Source of the DNA: an uncultured Synechococcus sp.
GTDB lineage: Bacteria > Cyanobacteriota > Cyanobacteriia > PCC-6307 > Cyanobiaceae
Assembly (NCBI GenBank): GCA_913057985.1
Contig: CAJXPL010000018.1
Location: forward strand, 1-50,069
Direction: 5' to 3'
Length of the DNA: 50,069 bases
Shown here: piece after piece, positions 45,222 through 50,069 of the stretch
Layout of the letters: each line of letters begins with the position of its first letter
Numbering within the stretch: the first letter of the stretch is position 1
Made by a program: the position numbers and the translations under genes
The notes under the pieces: model-generated
Told to the model about the DNA's origin: nothing
The model's database searches: none
What the model saw: the letters and a program-made list of their open reading frames with translations, nothing else

Positions 45222-46000
45222 GCCGCCCTCCGGCCACCAGCACTGACACGTCCGATCGTTCGCTTCTGCCGGCGGACCTTGACCCCGGCCGGCTCCCCCA
45301 GCACTTAGCGTTGATCATGGACGGCAACGGACGCTGGGCCAAGTCCCGCGGCTTGCCCCGCGTGATGGGGCACCGTGCCGGTGTCGAGGCGCTCAAGTCC
45401 ACCCTGCGGCTCTGCAGCGACTGGGGCATCCCAGCCCTCACGGCCTACGCCTTCTCCACGGAGAACTGGTCGCGGCCAGGAGAGGAGGTGAATTTCCTGA
45501 TGACCCTGTTTGAACGGGTGCTTCAGGCCGAACTCAAGGCCCTGGAGGCCGAACAGGTGCGGATTCGCTTTCTTGGTGATCTGGACGCCCTGCCCCCGAA
45601 ACTGCAGGAGCTGATTGCGGACGCCACGGCCCGAACGGCAGCCAACAACGGTATTCACTTCAACGTGTGCACCAACTACGGGGGGCGCCGGGAGCTGGTG
45701 CAGGCCACCCAGCGCCTGGCCCGACGCGCTGCAGCTGGGGAGCTGGATCCCGACAGCATCGACGAGAACAGCATTGCCTCCGAATTGTTCACCGCCGGCG
45801 AGCAGGATCCCGACCTGCTGATCCGCACCAGTGGCGAGTACCGGATCAGCAATTTCCTGCTCTGGCAGCTGGCCTATGCCGAAATCCACGTCACCAATGT
45901 GCTCTGGCCCGATTTCAATGCCGCTGCCTTGAAAGACGCCCTGCTCGATTTCCAACGCCGCAACCGCCGCTTCGGCGGCCTCGATCCGATCCGCCCATGA
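45218..46000 (+). CDS. uppS: Isoprenyl transferase (undecaprenyl pyrophosphate synthase)
   Basis: A 260-residue cis-prenyltransferase making the C55 lipid carrier for peptidoglycan and O-antigen. It has IMDGNGRWA (catalytic Asp), 'GHRAG', 'FSTENW' and '[18 protein letters not shown]' motifs at the usual places. Start TTG 45218 overlaps the cdaA stop. The bioB ATG overlaps its stop (ATGA), so these four genes make one operon. Confidence 0.95.
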   Translation: MSRPPATSTDTSDRSLLPADLDPGRLPQHLALIMDGNGRWAKSRGLPRVMGHRAGVEALKSTLRLCSDWGIPALTAYAFSTENWSRPGEEVNFLMTLFERVLQAELKALEAEQVRIRFLGDLDALPPKLQELIADATARTAANNGIHFNVCTNYGGRRELVQATQRLARRAAAGELDPDSIDENSIASELFTAGEQDPDLLIRTSGEYRISNFLLWQLAYAEIHVTNVLWPDFNAAALKDALLDFQRRNRRFGGLDPIRP

Positions 46001-46992
46001 CCCTCAGCACCCGCCACGACTGGACCACCGCGGAGATCCAGGCTCTGCTGGAACTCCCCTTAATGGAGCTGCTCTGGCAGGCGCAGACCGTGCATAGGGA
46101 GGCGAACCCGGGCTATCGTGTACAGCTGGCCTCCCTGCTGAGCGTGAAAACAGGGGGCTGCGAAGAAGACTGCTCCTACTGCTCCCAGTCGATCCACAAC
46201 AGCAGTGACGTCACAGCATTTGAGGCCCAGATGCAGGTGGAGCCGGTGCTGCAGCGCGCCAGGGCTGCCAAGGAGGCAGGTGCCGATCGCTTCTGCATGG
46301 GCTGGGCCTGGCGGGAAATCCGCGACGGTGCTCCCTTCGAAGCGATGCTGGAGATGGTGCGCGGGGTGCGCGGCATGGGCATGGAGGCCTGCGTGACCGC
46401 CGGAATGCTCACCGATCAACAGGCGGAACGTTTGGCCGAAGCCGGGCTGACGGCCTACAACCACAACCTCGACACCAGCCCCGAGCACTACGACCGAATC
46501 ATTTCCACGCGCAGCTATCAGGACAGGCTGGACACCCTGCAACGGGTGCGCAAGGCCGGGGTCACCCTCTGCTGCGGCGGCATCATCGGCATGGGCGAAA
46601 GCCTGCGGGACCGCGCCTCGATGCTTCAGGTGCTGGCCAGCATGAACCCCCATCCCGAAAGCGTGCCGGTGAACGGTCTGGTGGCGGTGGAAGGCACCCC
46701 TTTGGAAGAGCAAGACCCCTTTGACCCGCTGGAACTGGTGCGGATGGTGGCGACGGCCAGGATCCTGATGCCCCATGCCCGGGTGCGGTTGAGTGCCGGG
46801 CGGGAGTCGATGAGCCGGGAAGCTCAGATTCTCTGCCTGCAGGCCGGCGCCGACTCGATCTTCTACGGCGATGTTCTGCTCACCACAGGCAATCCTGATG
46901 TGGAGGCCGACCGCCAGCTCCTCGCTGATGCGGGGGTCACCGCCAACTGGCAGGAGGAAGCGGCGGCTCCTGCCAGCTGTTCTCCCCGCTGA
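45997..46992 (+). CDS. bioB: Biotin synthase
   Basis: A 331-residue radical-SAM enzyme that inserts sulfur into dethiobiotin. The Fe-S motif CEEDCSYC is near residue 55. 'NHNLDTS' near 157, '[11 protein letters not shown]' near 189 and Arg-rich '[10 protein letters not shown]' near 266 are typical. It ends with an extra 'AAAPASC' tail. ATG 45997 sits in the ATGA overlap with uppS. The 90 bp after its stop contain a weak AGGGCT/AGCCCT inverted repeat at 47046-47068 that may be a poor terminator. Confidence 0.95.
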   Translation: MTLSTRHDWTTAEIQALLELPLMELLWQAQTVHREANPGYRVQLASLLSVKTGGCEEDCSYCSQSIHNSSDVTAFEAQMQVEPVLQRARAAKEAGADRFCMGWAWREIRDGAPFEAMLEMVRGVRGMGMEACVTAGMLTDQQAERLAEAGLTAYNHNLDTSPEHYDRIISTRSYQDRLDTLQRVRKAGVTLCCGGIIGMGESLRDRASMLQVLASMNPHPESVPVNGLVAVEGTPLEEQDPFDPLELVRMVATARILMPHARVRLSAGRESMSREAQILCLQAGADSIFYGDVLLTTGNPDVEADRQLLADAGVTANWQEEAAAPASCSPR

Positions 46993-47081
46993 TCAGACGC
47001 ACCCATGTAACGATCGCCCCACTGGCACACAGGCTGAGCGGATTCAGGGCTAGACCGAAAACAGCCCTTCGATGAGGCGCC

Positions 47082-47189
47082 GTGATTGATCCCGTCGTCA
47101 TCCTCTCGCTGTTTGGTCTGTTTGTTCTCTCGGTCATCCTTGAAACCATCAAGGACGACAAGCAGCGCCACCACCATCACCGCTATTGA
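47082..47189 (+). CDS. 35-residue single-helix membrane peptide with a His tail
   Basis: A very short gene starting at GTG 47082 after a GAGGCGCC ribosome site. It encodes a helix at residues 4-22 (PVVILSLFGLFVLSVILE) and a basic tail with four consecutive His before the end (KDDKQRHHHHRY). It stands alone in the bioB-trhO gap. Its hydrophobic length, good ribosome site and close fit of the coding frame suggest a real mini-membrane protein, like the many photosystem and regulatory peptides of cyanobacteria, but I do not recognise it. The His cluster could bind a metal. It is below the usual size cutoff. Confidence 0.5.
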   Translation: MIDPVVILSLFGLFVLSVILETIKDDKQRHHHHRY

Positions 47190-47501
47190 GATCCGGCCAG
47201 ACAGGTGATGCGCGGACATTCCCAACTGTCACCAACCGGAAACACTGCACAAAACACTCATTGTGGGTGGCATCCCGGGCGAGCTACACCGTGCTCGTCT
47301 GTGGCTCAGCCATGAAGATCGACAGCGCCAACGCTCAACCGATGGGAAGCCTGATCTTTGAAGGAGGGCACAAGCCCTTCCATGCCCTGGCCTGTCCCCT
47401 GAAGCCGGCTTCGGTGCGCATCAGCAGGAAGGCCTGACGACGAACCACGGGGGCACGCCCCGGCCTGATGCAGGCTGGAGGACTCTTGAACCGGTAAGAG
47501 C
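47190..47501. other. Intergenic stretch between the mini peptide and trhO
   Basis: This 312-bp spacer holds no convincing gene. A frame of 41 codons from ATG 47312 ('MKIDSANAQPMGSLIFEGGH' start) stays open, and a weaker minus-strand frame (47306-47536) overlaps it; neither has family likeness. The trhO promoter presumably lies here. Short GC-rich inverted sequences near 47447 have no T run and are not called terminators. Confidence 0.5.
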
Positions 47502-48500
47502 GTGGATCCAAGCAACCTGGAGCCTGTGCTGGTCAAGGACAGCCGACTCCTGGTGGCAGCGTTCTATGCCTTCACGCCCCTGAATGACGGGCGTCGGGAG
47601 GCGTTGCTGACCCGCTTGCCGAGCCTGGCTCGCGAAGGCAGCGTGCTCGGATCTGTGTTGGTGGCCCATGAAGGGGTGAATGGCACGATTAGCGGACCAG
47701 AGCACGGCGTTGATGCGGTGCTGGATCACCTGCGCGCCTCGTTGGATCTGGGCGACGACCACTACGCACGGCTCGAGGTGAAGCGCAGCTGGGCCGACAA
47801 ACCGGTGTTCCGCCGCTTCAAAGCCCGGCGCAAAAAGGAGATCGTGACCATCGGCGTGGCCAGCGCGGACCCCAGCGCCAGCGTGGGCACCTATGTGGAA
47901 CCCGAACACTGGAATGCCCTGGTGGATGATCCCGACACCCTGGTGATCGACACCCGCAACAGCTACGAAACGGCGATTGGCACGTTTGAGGGGGCCATCG
48001 ACCCCAGCACCGAGAGCTTCCGCGACTTTCCGCAATGGGCAGAGTCCACGCTGAGACCCCTGATCGAACAGCAGGGCAGCAAACGCATTGCCATGTTCTG
48101 CACCGGCGGGATCCGCTGCGAAAAAGCCAGCAGCTATCTGCAGCAACAGGGTTTCGGGGAGGTGCACCACCTACGCGGCGGCATCCTCAAGTATCTCGAG
48201 CAGGTGCCAGAGGCCGAGAGCCGCTGGCAAGGGGAGTGCTTTGTTTTTGATCAACGGGTGGCGTTGAACCATCGGCTGGAACCCGGAGAGCACAGCCTTT
48301 GCCACGCCTGTGGTCTGCCGGTGTCAGCCCAGCAACGCGAACTGCCGAGCTACATCAAGGGGGTGCAGTGCCTGCACTGCGTGGATCGCTTCAGCGATGC
48401 CGACCGGGAACGCTTCGCCATGCGGCAACGCCAGATTGATCAACGTCAGATCGATCAACGCCAGATCGACCAACACAACATCGCCCAGCAGCAGGCCTAA
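47502..48500 (+). CDS. trhO: tRNA uridine-34 hydroxylase TrhO, rhodanese-like
   Basis: A 332-residue rhodanese-domain protein (YceA family). The N-terminal domain (residues 1-110), a rhodanese domain with catalytic Cys in FCTGGIRCEKAS near residue 206, and a C-terminal Cys-rich zinc-like part (CHACGLP and CLHCVDRF) match the known family, which introduces 5-hydroxyuridine in tRNA wobble positions. GTG 47502 is the start. The tail has a repeat of RQIDQ, three copies in 15-bp units, so its end has grown by tandem duplication. Confidence 0.92.
   Translation: MDPSNLEPVLVKDSRLLVAAFYAFTPLNDGRREALLTRLPSLAREGSVLGSVLVAHEGVNGTISGPEHGVDAVLDHLRASLDLGDDHYARLEVKRSWADKPVFRRFKARRKKEIVTIGVASADPSASVGTYVEPEHWNALVDDPDTLVIDTRNSYETAIGTFEGAIDPSTESFRDFPQWAESTLRPLIEQQGSKRIAMFCTGGIRCEKASSYLQQQGFGEVHHLRGGILKYLEQVPEAESRWQGECFVFDQRVALNHRLEPGEHSLCHACGLPVSAQQRELPSYIKGVQCLHCVDRFSDADRERFAMRQRQIDQRQIDQRQIDQHNIAQQQA
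48432..48476. repeat. Three 15-bp tandem repeats in the 3' end of trhO
   Basis: Three near-perfect copies of CAGAT(C/T)GA(T/C)CAACG(T/C) follow one another in frame and encode repeated QIDQR/H units. They add a polar tail beyond the folded protein and are prone to length change by slippage without loss of frame. Confidence 0.85.
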
Positions 48501-48548
48501 TCAGTCAGTCCGCATCGGACAATCCCTGCCAGGGACCACCCCGATGCC

Positions 48549-49520
48549 GTGCTGCCGATGCTTTACAGCTTTCGACGCTGCCCCTACGCCATGAGGGCCC
48601 GCTGGGCTCTGCTGGAGGCAGGACTGTTGGTTCAGTGGCGGGAAATCGCACTGAAGGCCAAACCGGCGGAGATGTTGGCGGTCTCCCCGAAGGGCACCGT
48701 GCCCGTGTTGGTGTTGCCGGACGGCAGCGTGATCGAAGAAAGCCTGGCGGTGATGCACTGGGCCCTGGATCAGGCGGACCCTCGCGAGCTACGCAACGCC
48801 GGCGATGCCTCAGCGTTGATCGAGCAGAACGACGGCGCGTTCAAGCATCATCTCGACCGGTTCAAGTACACCGACCGCTACCCCGGCACCAACAAAGACG
48901 AGCAACGCGCCGCCGGGCTGGCCATCCTTCAGAACTGGAACCAGAAGATCGCTGATCAGGGCTGGCTGCTGGGCGAGCGCTGCTCGCTGGCGGATGCCGC
49001 CCTCTGGCCGTTCGTGCGGCAGTGGCGCATCGCCGATCCCGAGGGATTCGACAACGACAACAGCCTGGAGGCCCTCCGCCAGTGGCTCCAACGTTTCCTT
49101 GAGGATCCCCGCTTCGAGCGGCTGATGCAACGGGCCGATCCCTGGAGTGCCGGCGGACAACAACACCACTTCCCCGCCGATGCCGTGGCGGTGCCCCTGG
49201 ATCAGCCCCTGTTTCACCTCGCCCTCAAGGCCGACTGGCAGGCCGCCCAGGCCAACGGCAGTTACCGCATCTCCACCCGGGGAATGAGCCTGGAGCAGGT
49301 GGGCTTCATCCACTGCTCCTGGCAGGAGCAGGTGCAGACCACCTTTGAGCGGTTCTACGCCGACGCCGGCGAGGTGCTGCTGCTGGAGATTGATCCCGCC
49401 GCCGTGAACGCTCCCCTGCGGGCCGATGCCATCCCCAGCGGCGAACTGTTCCCCCATCTCTACGGGCCGCTGCCCCTGAAGGCAGTGCGTTCGGTCGGCA
49501 CCATGCCCGCGGCAGCATGA
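48549..49520 (+). CDS. GST-DUF952 fusion protein
   Basis: A 323-residue protein. Residues 1-200 form a glutathione-S-transferase with an N-terminal thioredoxin fold (SFRRCPYAMRAR, Cys11 as the catalytic thiol, like Omega/Grx2-type GSTs) and an all-helical C-domain. From about residue 215 to the end a DUF952 domain follows: 'LFHLALKADWQAAQANGSY' then 'GFIHCSWQEQV' and 'LFPHLYGPLPLKAV'. DUF952 is a small domain of unknown function. A fused pair is unusual. The start may be GTG 48549 or ATG 48558. It shares a short spacer with the next gene. Confidence 0.9.
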   Translation: MLPMLYSFRRCPYAMRARWALLEAGLLVQWREIALKAKPAEMLAVSPKGTVPVLVLPDGSVIEESLAVMHWALDQADPRELRNAGDASALIEQNDGAFKHHLDRFKYTDRYPGTNKDEQRAAGLAILQNWNQKIADQGWLLGERCSLADAALWPFVRQWRIADPEGFDNDNSLEALRQWLQRFLEDPRFERLMQRADPWSAGGQQHHFPADAVAVPLDQPLFHLALKADWQAAQANGSYRISTRGMSLEQVGFIHCSWQEQVQTTFERFYADAGEVLLLEIDPAAVNAPLRADAIPSGELFPHLYGPLPLKAVRSVGTMPAAA

Positions 49521-49530
49521 CCGGACGACC

Positions 49531-50052
49531 ATGACCGTGGCCAGATCCCAATCGATGCTTGAGCAACTGGAAGCCGAAGCCCGTGATCGGGGACTGCTGC
49601 TGAGGTTGCAGGTGGGCCGCCCCCTGGGGCTGTGGAGCCTGCGGCTGGTGGTGGCCCAGCAAGCCTCCAGCGGCAGCCTGCTGCTGCTGGGGGAAATGAA
49701 GGGATGGGCTTATTCCGCCGCCACAGGCCTGCAGCTCGACACGATGCGGGTGATGCCAAAGGCGCCTGCCGGCGTGGGTGATCTGATCTGGGCGGCCACC
49801 ATGGTCTGGGCCCAGGAGGCCACCCCCTGCTCACGGGCCCGGTTGCTGGCCATCCGCGACGACGAGCAGCAGCACCGCCGGCTGGTGCGCTACTTCCGCC
49901 AACGCGGCTTCAGCAAAACTCGCGATGTGGAAGCGGCGCTCTGGGATCTGCCCCTGCGCATGGTCTGGGGCGGCGCCGGGGCCCTGATGAGTGGTGATGT
50001 GGCCACCGTGCTGGAGCGCAGCCTGCGGGGCTGGCGTCAGTCGGCGGCGTGA
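49531..50052 (+). CDS. Conserved hypothetical protein, 173 residues
   Basis: A soluble alpha/beta protein with an N-terminal helix, strands 'LWSLRLVVAQQASSGSLLLLGEMKGW', and a later 'ARLLAIRDDEQQHRRLVRYFRQRGF' segment whose pattern vaguely recalls GNAT acetyltransferases ('LVRYFRQRGF' near residue 118-127). The tail contains a Gly/Ala-rich helix 'VWGGAGALMSGDVATVLERSL'. I cannot assign a function. ATG 49531 is 10 bp after the GST-DUF952 stop, so the two are likely co-transcribed. The remaining 17 bp of the window contain no complete gene. Confidence 0.7.
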   Translation: MTVARSQSMLEQLEAEARDRGLLLRLQVGRPLGLWSLRLVVAQQASSGSLLLLGEMKGWAYSAATGLQLDTMRVMPKAPAGVGDLIWAATMVWAQEATPCSRARLLAIRDDEQQHRRLVRYFRQRGFSKTRDVEAALWDLPLRMVWGGAGALMSGDVATVLERSLRGWRQSAA

Positions 50053-50069
50053 TAACTGCTGCGCACCAG

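Noticed and set aside
47186-47437. 83-codon plus-strand frame before trhO
   Set aside because: No ribosome site at its first codon, begins on the stop of the mini peptide and lacks family likeness; kept only as a remark in the spacer entry.
47306-47536. 76-codon minus-strand frame overlapping the start of trhO
   Set aside because: Overlaps a well-supported gene and has low-complexity Ser/Gly content.

Overview
The window looks like a chromosome segment of a marine Synechococcus (picocyanobacterium). The evidence is its dense, GC-rich, short-spacer organisation, a BciA-type divinyl reductase of chlorophyll synthesis, a cyanobacterial ClpC, a diadenylate cyclase (CdaA), a PhoB/PhoR pair, and many small conserved proteins of unknown function. 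No rRNA, tRNA, CRISPR array or insertion sequence was seen.

Region 1 (1-4.7 kb): an HdeD-like membrane protein and, on the minus strand, a fused 5-oxoprolinase/hydantoinase followed by a tiny secreted protein. Region 2 (4.7-11.4 kb): a metal-handling district. It holds a two-gene permease system (DUF318/ArsP_1 permease plus TIGR03943 partner) with an unknown membrane-anchored propeller-like protein. Convergent to these is a minus-strand pair of znuA and an outer-membrane beta-barrel carrying 20 histidines in 59 residues. znuCB diverge from znuA across a perfect Fur/Zur-type inverted repeat. Region 3 (11.4-26.4 kb): two mini membrane proteins, a GHL10-like hydrolase, prs, an LCP-family protein, bciA, malQ, and a minus-strand run phoB-phoR-pseudouridine synthase-RodZ-like. 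Then come a UbiB-family kinase, an Orn/Lys/Arg decarboxylase-like enzyme and an RlpA-like protein.

Region 4 (26.4-36.2 kb) is the striking part. It is an AT-richer island with different codon use, set between ordinary core genes. It has a tight four-gene operon: an MNIO (DUF692) oxidase, its DUF2063 partner with a C-terminal PqqD/RRE-like segment, a flavin amine oxidase and a 14-TM exporter. No obvious precursor peptide is present. The operon is followed by a convergent cupin whose signal peptide appears frameshifted, and by a 1,483-residue multicopper oxidase with all four copper motifs, FG-GAP-like repeats and a DUF4214-like C-terminus. I infer a laterally acquired system that makes and exports a modified peptide or amino-acid-derived product, possibly linked to copper.

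Region 5 (36.3-50.1 kb) is core: cdsA, a DUF2993 protein, an alpha/beta hydrolase, a GldA-like dehydrogenase, clpC, a rimI-like acetyltransferase, lysA, cdaA, uppS, bioB, a 35-residue His-tailed membrane peptide, trhO, a GST-DUF952 fusion and a conserved protein of unknown function.
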